Assembly: GCA_030770535.1 (NCBI GenBank)
Contig: JASVEC010000014.1
Coordinates: forward strand, 806,001-870,000
Reading direction: 5' to 3'
From: Batkoa obscura
Taxonomy: Eukaryota; Entomophthoromycota; Entomophthoromycetes; Entomophthorales; Batkoaceae
Length of the DNA: 64,000 nucleotides
The notes beneath the pieces are model-generated. The model saw only the letters and a program-made list of their open reading frames with translations. It searched no databases and was not told the DNA's origin. The position numbers and the translations under genes were made by a program. Positions 1-9,050 of the stretch are shown here, in pieces; position 1 is the stretch's first letter; each line of letters opens with the position of its first letter.

Positions 1-67
1 AAATCCAAATAGTACTTAAAGAAAACAAATGAATTAAAGATAAAAAAACAAAAAAACAATCTCACGG

Positions 68-562
68 ATGGAAAACAATTCTATTAACACGATAACCCAT
101 GAAAAAACAACCTCATTCAAAAAATCTAAAGATAAAGCTATCAATTTCCTTCGCTCTTTATTAAGCCCATCAAAAAAAATAAATAAAACTAAAAAATCAA
201 AACAGATTAACTCAACTCAAAGGTCCACTCCAAATAGGGATTCAATTCGATTTGATGCTTTTATGCAGTCTATTAGTCATCATATTGATATAACTAATAG
301 TGATTCCGATAGTCATAGAATGTATGCCAATGGTCATTCGAACATAAGGTGCAATTTTGATAATTATGACTATAATTATACTCATAATCATGCTCATAAT
401 CATTCTCATAATCATATTCATACTCATACTCACTCAGTAGATCATAGTTATCATGGCCATCACCACGGGGGATTTATAAGTCACAGCGATCACCATCATG
501 GAGGATTAACAAGTCACAGCGATCATCACCATGGAGGATTTACTAGCCATAGTCATGAATGA
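68..562 (+). CDS. His/Asn-rich low-complexity protein, upstream member of a tandem pair
   Basis: This is a 164-residue protein I do not recognise by family. The N-terminal 60 residues are basic, with a short segment reading KAINFLRSLLSPSKK followed by a Lys/Thr stretch. The C-terminal half is dominated by His-Asn, His-Ser and His-Thr alternation (HNHAHNHSHNH...), then three copies of a GDHHHGG-like unit. The downstream gene at 2004 has the same plan: KDKA..RSL..SKK, then SSQRS or STQRS, then a His/Gly/Ser/Tyr repeat tail. The two are therefore tandem paralogues. The frame stays open for 31 codons past the TGA at 560-562, and that stretch still encodes the paralogue's Ser-Ser-Tyr/Gly-Ser repeats, so the stop looks recent. 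The His runs could bind zinc or copper, but that is inference; there is no signal peptide or membrane segment. Confidence 0.6.
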   Translation: MENNSINTITHEKTTSFKKSKDKAINFLRSLLSPSKKINKTKKSKQINSTQRSTPNRDSIRFDAFMQSISHHIDITNSDSDSHRMYANGHSNIRCNFDNYDYNYTHNHAHNHSHNHIHTHTHSVDHSYHGHHHGGFISHSDHHHGGLTSHSDHHHGGFTSHSHE

Positions 563-782
563 GCAAGTAGCTATAATCACGCGGGCTCAAGTAGCTGTGA
601 CTATAATGGATTAAATAGCTATAATTATTACTTCAGACACAAAATGTTGTCAATATGAAGTTTCAATGTAAATACTAATCGGAATAAAGTAATAATTACT
701 TCGTTAAGTTAAAATAGTTTTAAATTTTATTTATTCATGGTTTACAGTTTTGATTTAGTTAATATTATTTTGGGTTTTTACT

Positions 783-888
783 ATATGAGAGTGTTTTTTT
801 TAACTTCATTATTTTTCCACTTTTTAAGCGTTATTTAAGCGGAAAATTTGTTAGTAAAATTCTTAAGCACAAAAATATATCCCCATAT
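783..888 (+). mobile_element. MITE of the ATATGGGGATGT family, copy 1
   Basis: This 106-bp element runs from ATATGAGAGTG to CCCCATAT. Inside are the landmarks shared by all copies here: a T-run, a CTTCATTATTTTTCCA block, AAGCG..ATTTAAGCGGAAAA, and TTAGTAAAATTCTTAAGCACAAAAATA. It has no coding capacity. ATAT stands at both ends, either as a fixed target duplication or as part of the terminal repeat. Confidence 0.8.
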
Positions 889-2003
889 ATAGTTCAAGTT
901 GTATTAAATAATATTATTTTTTTCTAGAAAATGTATAAATAAAGTGATCAAATCGATAGGATGTATTTCATATATTGTAGTTAATACGTTTGAAGCAATA
1001 TATAGGAAAGTCTATCTATCAGGTTCAGAAAGTTGTCGATAGTCTTCACCATTTTCATATAAAAAGCAAATAAACTATATTAATTTTGATATTCATAACT
1101 TATTAGCATTTAGTTAGTATAATAATAGAGATCAAACTAAATAGCTTAAGATTTTAATTTTCACTATCAGTTAATATAACGCTTTTCGTTTGATGTTAAT
1201 TAACTCATTTTAAATAATTCAAAAAAAGTGCAAATTGTTTATCTGTTAGTGTAATGTACCATTTGTTCTCTATTCGAATGTCTCATAACCTCAAATATTA
1301 GTTTTCTTGAATCTAACTACATACCTTAAATTGGACGGCTTAATAATAGGTAGCTACTATATATGTTACATTAAATATGCTACTATAATTTTGTGAATAA
1401 ATAAAAGCTATAGCTCTATAATCAATAATAAAGCGGACAAATATATTATGATTATAATATAGAATTGATTGAAAAAAATTTATAAACCTTACAAATAATT
1501 TGATTCATCTTGATTATTCCACTACTTAAATTGCAATAAACTCAAATATCCTTTTATATAATAAGCAAGTAATATTAATATGACAAAAAGTTTGCTAGGA
1601 TCAATAGTTATAATTAGCAATTCATTTATAGTAAAACTTTAAATTGCTTTTATTACATTATCATACAACTAAATTATTTGTTGAGTGCTAATTAACCCAT
1701 TGAATTAATTGAATAAACATAAACAAAAGCTTTAAAATTTCAGTGTTCTTATAATTTTATATAATATCATATCAAAACAAGGTGGAATTATTTAAACTAC
1801 ATAATAGAACTTTGCTTTTGATCATTTCATAAACTTCTATTAAATTCACGATTTATTTTGATACTGTTTATTAAATTTTGTAAAAGGTAAAAAGTCTATA
1901 TAATTTTAAGGACGGTGAAATTGATAACTTAAGAACTCAAAGACATATAAAAAAAGCAAAAATCCTCAAAGTAAGAAAACAAAGTTACAAACAATTCATA
2001 AAG
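889..2003. other. AT-rich intergenic stretch with the promoter of the second His-rich gene
   Basis: I see no gene here. A TATAAAAA box at 1946 lies about 57 nt before the ATG at 2004 and is the likely core promoter of the downstream gene. The rest is AT-rich sequence with no repeat or frame that I can support. Confidence 0.4.
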
Positions 2004-2780
2004 ATGAAAGAAAAACAACCCACCGGTACCATAATCCAAGAGAAGATAAATAACAACAATAAAGTTAAAGATAAAGCAGTAGGTTTATTTCGTTCTCTAT
2101 TTCGTCTATCAAAAAAAAAGGATAAAATTAAAGAAAAGCAACAATTTAATTCTAGTCAAAGATCCGCTCAACCTTCAAGTCCATTACAATCTGAACTTAC
2201 CTTGCAATCTAATAATGATATTGGTTTAATAACTAATCAAGTTGATGATAACACTTATTTGGTTGACATGAGTAAACGAGATGACATAGTTAATGGAAAA
2301 GATAATTCTACAGCAACTGTGTGTAGTATTAAAAATAAAACACATAATAAAAAGGAGCAAAAGGAATACGATCAAGATGTTACAGTTACTGTATTAAATG
2401 ATCATTCACTTTATGATACTCAAGAAAGAAAAAGTAATAAAAAAGTGGATGAAATTATAATTACTAGTTATTCAAATAAAAACCATATTCATACTATATA
2501 TGATAATCATGATTCAGTAGCAAAGCATTGCAATAGTGGTTATGATCATAGCCAAAGCTATAATCATAGTCATAATTGTTCGGCAAAGCATAGTCACAAT
2601 AGCCATAATCATCAAAGTTTGAGTAGTTATGATAATCATAATCATGGAGGATCAAAAAGCTATGATACTCATAACCATGGAGGATCAACTAGTTATGATT
2701 ATGGAGGATCAAGTAGCTATGATAATGGAGGATCAAGTAGCTATGATAACGGAGGATCAAGTAGCTATGATAATTATTGA
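2004..2780 (+). CDS. His/Tyr/Gly/Ser-repeat protein, downstream member of the tandem pair
   Basis: This 258-residue protein is of no family I recognise. Residues 1-60 are basic and parallel the upstream paralogue (KVKDKAVGLFRSLFRLSKKK, then a SSQRSAQ block). Residues 60-160 are polar and Asp/Asn/Thr-rich. From about residue 160 the sequence becomes His-rich (YDHSQSYNHSHNCSAKHSHN) and then resolves into tandem units: YDNHNHGGSKS, YDTHNHGGSTS and YDYGGSSS, ending in repeats of SSYDNGG. The repeats grade from His-bearing to His-less units, which suggests expansion by slippage. There is no signal peptide or membrane segment. A metal-binding, aggregation-prone or condensate-forming tail is possible but unproven. 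The start is the first ATG after a TATA box at 1946. Confidence 0.65.
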   Translation: MKEKQPTGTIIQEKINNNNKVKDKAVGLFRSLFRLSKKKDKIKEKQQFNSSQRSAQPSSPLQSELTLQSNNDIGLITNQVDDNTYLVDMSKRDDIVNGKDNSTATVCSIKNKTHNKKEQKEYDQDVTVTVLNDHSLYDTQERKSNKKVDEIIITSYSNKNHIHTIYDNHDSVAKHCNSGYDHSQSYNHSHNCSAKHSHNSHNHQSLSSYDNHNHGGSKSYDTHNHGGSTSYDYGGSSSYDNGGSSSYDNGGSSSYDNY

Positions 2781-3249
2781 TTGAATACCAAATGTTATTA
2801 CGATCCAAATCTACTATAAACATCAAGTATAATAAACAGTTGAATAGCTTCAAGACTTTATTAAACCTAACTTTTATTTGTTTATTACTTCTAAAATAAT
2901 TATAAACCTAATAGTCGAGATACAATCCATGAATAAAACTAAATAAGTTAATTTGGTCACAACTGTTCTAAGCAGTTATACAAAGCGATATAAAACCTAT
3001 TAAAATAGCCCCATTTAGAAAACTGTACATAAAACGCAAGTCGTTAAACAGCTTTTTATTTGTTTATATACTCCTTTTCTTTTCTAGGTAACTAATTTTT
3101 AGATATGAACATTCACTAATTTCAATAAACTCAAGTGACCTATTAACCATTTTTATATTCAAGATTTACATTCAAGTGTTAAATAAGCTTATGACGCTTT
3201 CTTACTTTTTAAAGAGATACATGTTTAATATTCTAATGATGTTTGGATT
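2781..3249. other. AT-rich intergenic stretch
   Basis: Nothing recognisable was seen between the His-rich gene and the left end of the fold-back transposon derivative. Confidence 0.4.
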
Positions 3250-3718
3250 GTATGGGGATATTCAAATTGGTTTCATTTTTTATCCAATTCTTAGAAATTT
3301 TATATTTTAACTTTGCTTAAAATTCTATAAAAATAACTTCTTTGTTAAAAAACCAAAAATACCCAACACAGTTTTAAATTATATTATTATAATTTATATT
3401 GTAAGTTGGCTGAGTCTATATCAAATTTGATAGAAATTATACGATTTCTAAGCCTTTTACTAACATAACTTATACATTGATACTAATTAGAGTTGTGGTA
3501 TGGAAATAAATGCATATTTCTATAAAACTTTGTTGGGGAATATCTATTATTGACTGTTTTGTAACCAACATTGCGAAGTTGTTATCAAATAAATAAGTAA
3601 TTTTAATATCATAATCACACTACTAACATATCACTAAGTTAACAAATAGCTAGATGGGAGAGACCGATTAGTCTTAAAAATATAACTAACCATCCTTATA
3701 CAATATAAGTAATATGAT

Positions 3719-3768
3719 ATAAATAATATAATATAAATAATATAATATAAATAATATAATATAAGTAA
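3719..3768. repeat. Short AT tandem repeat
   Basis: About three to four units of a 14-nt sequence, ATAAATAATATAAT, lie directly before the first solo LTR, at the centre of the fold-back element. Confidence 0.75.
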
Positions 3769-4232
3769 TGTGAAATCTGGTACTCAGGGTTTGGAGTCAA
3801 GAACAGCTATTGCTGGGTTGACTACACTATAAGTCGAAATGTCTTAGTTTATGTGACTAAGATAGACTTGGATTATGAGGAATAGCACGTAATAGGTTAC
3901 AAGCTATATAAGACAAATAGAATAGACAATACTAATGTAAAATCTATGTAAAATACTATTAAGAAAACTTAGTGGCTTTATTAAAGATACAAGATATCAA
4001 GGAATAATTTAGTCAAAAAGCCTCGAGTTACTATGTTCCAAAATCTCTTTTATACTCCAATAAGTATGGATATCAAAACGGGGAGATAATGCTCTTCGGA
4101 ATTATGTGACGGAAATTCTCATAGCAAATCAAAATAAAGCTTGGGTTGATTGTCTCTAAACTCGAGACCACAACGATTTAAGTGGCTGCTATACTATAAT
4201 CAATCATGGAACTGACAAAGCAACATTTCACA
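3769..4232 (+). mobile_element. Solo LTR A of the Ty3/Gypsy family found at 26-34 kb
   Basis: This 464-bp sequence runs from TGTGAAATCTGG to CATTTCACA. It is in the same orientation as the LTRs at 26113 and 33266 and aligns with them along its length, apart from an extra segment of roughly 64 bp near the end that the complete element lacks. No internal retroelement sequence adjoins it. The flanks (GTAA and AGTG) do not match, so no target duplication is visible, which could reflect recombination at this site. It is a fossil, older than the complete element judging by its divergence. Confidence 0.85.
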
Positions 4233-4460
4233 AGTGTTGAAGCTAGTTGTTTTCTTTTTATGCAACTTTTTATTAACTTGATAATGTATTGATATTATAG
4301 CTATAGCATTAAAATTATTTATTTAATAGTAAATCTGCAACGCTGGCTATAAGGCAGTCAATGATAAATACTTTTAATGAAGTTTTTATAGGAATATATA
4401 TTTATTCATATATTACAGCTTTGATTAATATTAACATACAAGTTATATTAGTGAAAGCCT

Positions 4461-4924
4461 TGTGAAATATCGCTTTGTCAGTCCCATGGTTAATTATAAC
4501 ATAACAATCGCCTAAGCTGTTGTGTTCTCGAGTTCAGAGGAAATCAATCCCATGTTCTTATTTTGATTTGTTATGAGAATTTCTAGCTCCATCCAAAAGA
4601 ATATTATCTTCTCATTTTGATATTTATACTTTTCAGAGTATAAAAGAGTTTACAGAGTATAGTAGTTCGAGGCTTTTTAACTGAATTATTCCCTGATATC
4701 TCGAACATTTAATAAAGCTACTAAGTTTTCTTAATAGTATTTTACATAGATTTTACATTAGTATTGTCTATTCTATTTGTCTTATATAGCTTGTAACCTA
4801 TTACGTGCTATTCCTCATAATCCAAGTCTATCTTAGTCACATAAACTAAGACATTTCGACTTATAGTGTAGTCAACCCAGCAATAGCTGTTCTTGACTCC
4901 AAACCCTGAGTACCAGATTTCACA
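4461..4924 (-). mobile_element. Solo LTR B of the same Ty3/Gypsy family, inverted
   Basis: This 464-bp LTR is in the opposite orientation to LTR A and also has the extra segment of roughly 64 bp. It is flanked by a perfect 4-bp target duplication, GCCT at 4457-4460 and 4925-4928, as expected for a solo LTR left by recombination between the two LTRs of an inserted element. It interrupts the right arm of the fold-back transposon derivative. Confidence 0.9.
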
Positions 4925-4981
4925 GCCTTATTAATCTAGCAATTTTTATTAAACTTAATAAAAGCTCTGAAAATTTATAAC

Positions 4982-5088
4982 ATATGGGGATGTTTTTTTT
5001 GGCTTTATTACTTTTTCCATCCTTTAAGCGCTATTTGAGTGGAAAAATCATTAGTAAAGCTCTTAAACACAAAAATACATCCCTATAT
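4982..5088 (+). mobile_element. MITE of the ATATGGGGATGT family, copy 2
   Basis: This 107-bp element runs ATATGGGGATGTTTTTTTTGG ... AAAATACATCCCTATAT. It is inserted in the right arm of the fold-back derivative, because the arm's sequence resumes on its far side. Confidence 0.85.
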
Positions 5089-5289
5089 ATTATAATAAAA
5101 TAATTTAAAAATGTTAGACATTTTTGCTTTTTAATAAAAGTTTATTTTCATAAAATTTTAAGCAAAATTCTCAAAAATAAACATCCAAAAAACTAGGCTT
5201 ATTTTGATACCATTTTATTGGTTACTTTGTTCATAGTTTAGAATTTAAAATTAGATAAAAAGATGAAATCAATTTGGACATCCCCATAT

Positions 5290-6314
5290 ATTTAAACCAA
5301 AGAGGTATTTTTTATGTTAATAGAAGCTACAGTTATTTAAAACAAGATATAGTTAAATAGTGAAAGAGAAGACAAAAACCAATAAGAAATCCATTCAAGA
5401 AATATTCTTCGCGGATTAAACAAGAGTAACAAGAAAAGTGAGTACCCTTGAAGTTATAAAATACTTTAAGAGTTTCATTAATGCTACTTAAAACTAACTC
5501 TTTAAAGATTTCAACCTCATCTCTGAAGCAATAACAGTTTAATAATATATCTCTTATTCTAAGGTTTAATTATTATAGTTCAATGGTTTTGTACCAATGT
5601 ATCTTCTGCTTAGATACTTTATTTTGACATCCTCAATAGTATATTTAAAGTTTGATTTAAACTCGATAAATTTGTTCAATTTTATAAATAGAAATAATTT
5701 AATGTTTTCTCGGATTTTATTAATTTCAAGATTTTTTAGGTCTTTTATCAAGAATTAAATCCTTAATTTAAAAATCATAAATGATTGAAGATTACTTTTA
5801 CTAACAAATAATAGATGACGATGGTGGGTGATAATCTGTACAGCATTTAACTAAGAGATAAAAAAAATGGCGCCATTTGATTTACATATAAAATACTTGA
5901 ATTTTTTAATAAATTTCTTAATTACTTACCTAATATCAATTACATGTTAAAAGCTTATAATTAAAAGTATTAATAATAAAATGATGAACCATATATTAAC
6001 TTTTTAAAAATCTAGATAAAAACAGACAGTCAGATCATGATTTATTGGAATAAAAACATAGGCTTTACATTAGTTTACTATCAAGACTAAAAGTTAAAAG
6101 GGTGGCGTGTGACTTTATTAAAAGTATTATATATTGCTACTTAGTACTATCAAATCAACTATAGTAATTTAAAATAAAATCTAAATTATTACAATATAAA
6201 CCTAACTTCCCTTAATCCATCTCCAACTCTAACTTTTAAAAGATCAAAATTACCACACCCTACTATATCAAATTTATATATAAAACGTATAAAAATTTTA
6301 TTGATTTATTTGAT
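5290..6314. other. AT-rich intergenic stretch
   Basis: I support no gene here. A 61-codon minus-strand frame at 5566-5751 is Lys/Ile/Asn-rich, has no family resemblance and is probably chance in such AT-rich DNA. The last 50-100 nt would hold the 3' end of the COX4-type gene. Confidence 0.35.
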
Positions 6315-7026
6315 TTAATGACTGTGTACTTTACCAGTTTCACCACCATTATGCTCAAGAAGGGAACCATGAGGAATTTCTGGTGGATTAACAGTTTTAA
6401 GTTTATATACGGAACCACATTCTGGACAACGATCAAACTCATGTTGTTCTTCTAAAGTTAACCAAATGGTATCGTGAGAATCAACTGGGTAACCTATTTA
6501 AATTTAAGGAAATAAGTTAATATTTAAATTTAAATATACATTATAAACATAATTCTATTCGATAAATAAAGATAATTAAACTTAAATTGACTTACCAGTG
6601 CAACCCACATAACGAATATTATCATGAGATTCAACAACAATTGGATTTTTTTTAGTACCAAGGTGAGTCATTTCAATGGGTCTTAAATCGAAAAACTCTC
6701 TACCTTCAATTTCAGATAATAATTCAATACGTGCTAAACCAGCAGCTTGTTCAATATCAGATGGTACTTCACCATCTTTGGCTCCAGGTCCTACAATAAT
6801 TGGGGCTGGGGCATGATGATCTGAGAGAAATAGTTTTAGTATGTGAAAAGTTGAGTTGAGAAAGCTTAATGAATTGTGGATCAAACGAAATGGAAATATA
6901 AATTCATTACTTACCTCCACCTTTGCAGATCATGGTGCTACTGATACTACGTACATTATTGACAAGTACGCGTTTGGTTAAAGTAGAAGCTCTTGGAATC
7001 GCTTTAATGGCTAATTTGGAAAACAT
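6315..7026 (-). CDS. COX4: Cytochrome c oxidase subunit 4 (subunit Vb type), mitochondrial
   Basis: This is the nuclear-encoded, zinc-binding subunit of respiratory complex IV in the mitochondrial inner membrane. There are three exons: 6915-7026, 6596-6820 and 6315-6493 (minus strand), with standard GT..AG introns. Exon 1 encodes a basic, Ser/Thr/Arg-rich N-terminus (MFSKLAIKAIPRAST...) that fits a mitochondrial presequence. Exon 2 has the family blocks APIIVGPGAKDGEVPSDIEQ, GLARIELL and GREFFDLRPIEMTHLGTKKNP. Exon 3 has the zinc-finger part: CTGYPVDSHDT spans the splice, then FDRCPECGSVYKL. The Cys pair CPEC and the earlier Cys of VGCTG are the expected metal ligands. The end is LEHNGGETGKVHSH. 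Length is about 170 residues, normal for the family. The GG/D codon at exon 1-2 and the G/Y junction at exon 2-3 splice in frame. Confidence 0.93.
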
Positions 7027-7630
7027 AATTGTATTGAAGAAATGTAAAATCTAATCGAAAGTTTTAAAATTCTAATTTTCAAATTTATTGGTTCACCAAA
7101 TAAGTTATTTTCGCTGCTTAATTCCTGCAGCTAAACTTACTCATCAGATGAGATATTATGGGATTTATTTTGGAATTTGAAGCGAGTTTTTATTTTGAAA
7201 TTAAATTGAAAAATATAAATATAAATAGGATCTCTATACTATTGTCCAATTTAAATAAAAGTTTAAGAAAATAAATAAGTTTATAAAATATAATTATTTT
7301 TATTTTTATCATGTTTCCAAGGGTTCACTATACTATATTTAAAAATAAAAAGTGTTAAGTATTCAATTTACTTTATCAAATTTAAAAGGGATATCAACTC
7401 AGTGCCGGAGAATTTTAATATCATAAAATTAAAAAAGTAAATAGTGTTAAAAAAGAGATTGAAAACAGTTGTTATCTAGTAAAACAGATCTTCGAAAATA
7501 ATACAAATTCCATTTCCAACAAATTATAAATTAACGGCATTAACAATAACTTTATTATTTTTTGTTTCGAAATTCAATCGACCCTCTTCTTTTAATTTAA
7601 TCCTCATATCATTTATATATATCTTTTACT
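7027..7630. other. Intergenic stretch upstream of the COX4-type gene
   Basis: This stretch separates the COX4-type gene from the small gene at 7631; both are on the minus strand. It must contain the COX4 promoter and the 3' end of the small gene. I see no clear TATA box or other motif. Confidence 0.3.
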
Positions 7631-7837
7631 TCACCTCCTAGTGCCAATAACAATTTTTTTAACATCTTTTAATTTTTCTCCATCATCCCTTTCAATCTGT
7701 TGATTATACGGACTACTCACTACAGGACAAGGAAATAAAGTCGGTGCAGCTACTGTAAATACAGCACCTAAGGCTACTGCAACAAACAATCGCGTTGTCA
7801 CACGCTGTTTTTCTAAATAGGTTAATGGACGGAACAT
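7631..7837 (-). CDS. Small single-pass membrane protein, unknown
   Basis: This 68-residue frame is MFRPLTYLEKQRVTTRLF, then a hydrophobic span (VAVALGAVFTVAAPTLF), then PCPVV and a polar, charged tail. The layout, a short basic N-terminus, one membrane segment and a Phe-Pro-Cys-Pro motif right after it, looks like a real conserved small protein rather than noise. Base composition is also richer in G+C than the flanks. I cannot name the family. A mitochondrial inner-membrane assembly or accessory factor would fit size and layout, but that is only inference. Its neighbour at 6315 is a complex IV subunit on the same strand. Confidence 0.6.
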   Translation of the reverse strand: MFRPLTYLEKQRVTTRLFVAVALGAVFTVAAPTLFPCPVVSSPYNQQIERDDGEKLKDVKKIVIGTRR

Positions 7838-8150
7838 AATGAGTGGCGTTTTATTTTTTTTAAATAAAGTTGGTTTTTTGAGAATTGAAGTTTGAGTTTT
7901 TCTTGATTAAATCCAGATTTATTAAGATTTAAGTAATTTTCGTTAAATTGGTTGTACAAATTAGACTAAGTGATTGGTCCAGTTTGGTTAAAATCTTCTT
8001 TTACTAATCTGCTATTGAGATTCTATTGGTAGAAATTTAACATGCTTAAATTTAATCATTTGAAAACTTGAGGTATTTAAAAAATAACTCATTGATTGAC
8101 ACTAAATTTATGGGATTTATCTATGCCTATTACCAAAAATATGAGATAAA

Positions 8151-8190
8151 AAATCTCCAAAATCTCCAAAATCTCCAAATCTCCCAAAAA
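8151..8190. repeat. Short AAATCTCC tandem repeat
   Basis: Three to four units of (A)AAATCTCC lie about 45-75 nt before the MPDU1 start codon. It is most likely simple-sequence slippage in the 5' leader or promoter. Confidence 0.6.
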
Positions 8191-8230
8191 AAATGTATCT
8201 TTATTATTTTACTAAACTTAATTTCACAAC

Positions 8231-9025
8231 ATGAAACTCCCAGTTCAAAATGGTAACTCAGTCTCCGACCCAACTTTTCATACCAAATACATTATCCTTC
8301 CCAACTTTATCAAGCAATTAGCTACTACTATTTTAGGTGAAGCCTATTGTTATGAAGAAATAATCGAGTCCCTTAATTTCACCAATGTTCCCTGTCTTAA
8401 ATTAGGACTTTCAAAAGGTCTTGGATTAGGAATAGTAATCGGTGGCTGTATAGTCAAATTACCACAATTATATAATATACTAAAAGCAAAGAGTACAAAA
8501 GGGGTTTCATTTACTTCCTATCTATTTGAAACATTAGCGTACTTGATTGTTATTGGATATAATATGAGAAAAGAAAATGCATTTTCAACTTGGGGTGAAG
8601 CAGTTTGTATTAGTATACAAAATTTATTAGTTTTAGGATTGATGTTATATTATAAGAAGAAGATAATGTTAGGAATGGGAATTGTTTTAAGTTCCATTGG
8701 CTTACTTTATTTATTCTGTTATTTGTTAAGTGAAAGTATGTTAACTGGTTGTTTTTTACTAACTATACCAATAATTCTACTCTCAAGGATACCTCAAATT
8801 TGGCTAATTTATCAAAGTAAAAAAGTGGGGCAATTGTCAATATCAACTACTTTTTTTTATTGCTTAGGTACTGCAGCGAGAGTATTTACTACTATACAAG
8901 AAATTGAGGATGGCTTTATATTGTTAGGGAATGCATTGGCATTTGCAGTTAACTTTTTATTGTTTTATTTAGTGATTTATTATACTAAAAAGAATAAGAG
9001 TTTAAAATCGGAAAAATATATTTAA
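8231..9025 (+). CDS. MPDU1: Mannose-P-dolichol utilization defect 1 protein (PQ-loop family)
   Basis: MPDU1 (Lec35) is an ER membrane protein needed in animals for the use of mannose-P-dolichol and glucose-P-dolichol in N-glycan, GPI-anchor and related mannosylation. The 264-residue protein is slightly longer than human MPDU1. Visible features are an N-terminal lumenal segment with CYEEIIESLNFTNVPCLK and a first PQ-loop, GGCIVKLPQLYNILKAKSTK. FTSYLFETLAYLIVIGYNMR is diagnostic, and a second PQ-loop reads LLSRIPQIWLIYQSKKVGQL. About seven hydrophobic spans follow the usual pattern, and a basic tail (KKNKSLKS) closes it. The gene is one exon; the ATG at 8231 gives the family-like N-terminus. 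Budding yeasts lack this gene, so its presence argues against Saccharomycotina. The EDEM gene converges on its 3' end, 26 nt away. Confidence 0.92.
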   Translation: MKLPVQNGNSVSDPTFHTKYIILPNFIKQLATTILGEAYCYEEIIESLNFTNVPCLKLGLSKGLGLGIVIGGCIVKLPQLYNILKAKSTKGVSFTSYLFETLAYLIVIGYNMRKENAFSTWGEAVCISIQNLLVLGLMLYYKKKIMLGMGIVLSSIGLLYLFCYLLSESMLTGCFLLTIPIILLSRIPQIWLIYQSKKVGQLSISTTFFYCLGTAARVFTTIQEIEDGFILLGNALAFAVNFLLFYLVIYYTKKNKSLKSEKYI

Positions 9026-9050
9026 TTGGAAAATATATGATTTTTATTTG

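Larger units (their letters stand above)
3250..5289. mobile_element. Fold-back derivative of the 34-kb DNA transposon, with nested insertions
   Basis: The left end reads TATGGGGATATTCAAATTGGTTTC and the right end, reverse-complemented, reads ATATGGGGATGTCCAAATTGATTTC. These match the ends of the transposon at 34215-36679. The left arm (3250-3768) follows the subterminal non-coding region of that element. The right arm (4233-5289 without its insertions) is the same region in reverse, for example GCTTAAAATTTTATGAAAATAA against GCTTAAAATTCTATAAAAATAA. So two copies of one end face each other with no transposase between them. Three later elements lie within it: an LTR at the centre (3769-4232), a second LTR in the right arm (4461-4924) and a MITE (4982-5088). 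Confidence 0.75.

Noticed and set aside
5566-5751. 61-codon minus-strand frame, possible small gene
   Set aside because: It is Lys/Ile/Asn-rich as expected by chance in AT-rich DNA, with no motif and no promoter signal.
8068-8256. 62-codon frame overlapping the MPDU1 start
   Set aside because: It overlaps the MPDU1 ATG in another frame and is dominated by the AAATCTCC repeat.
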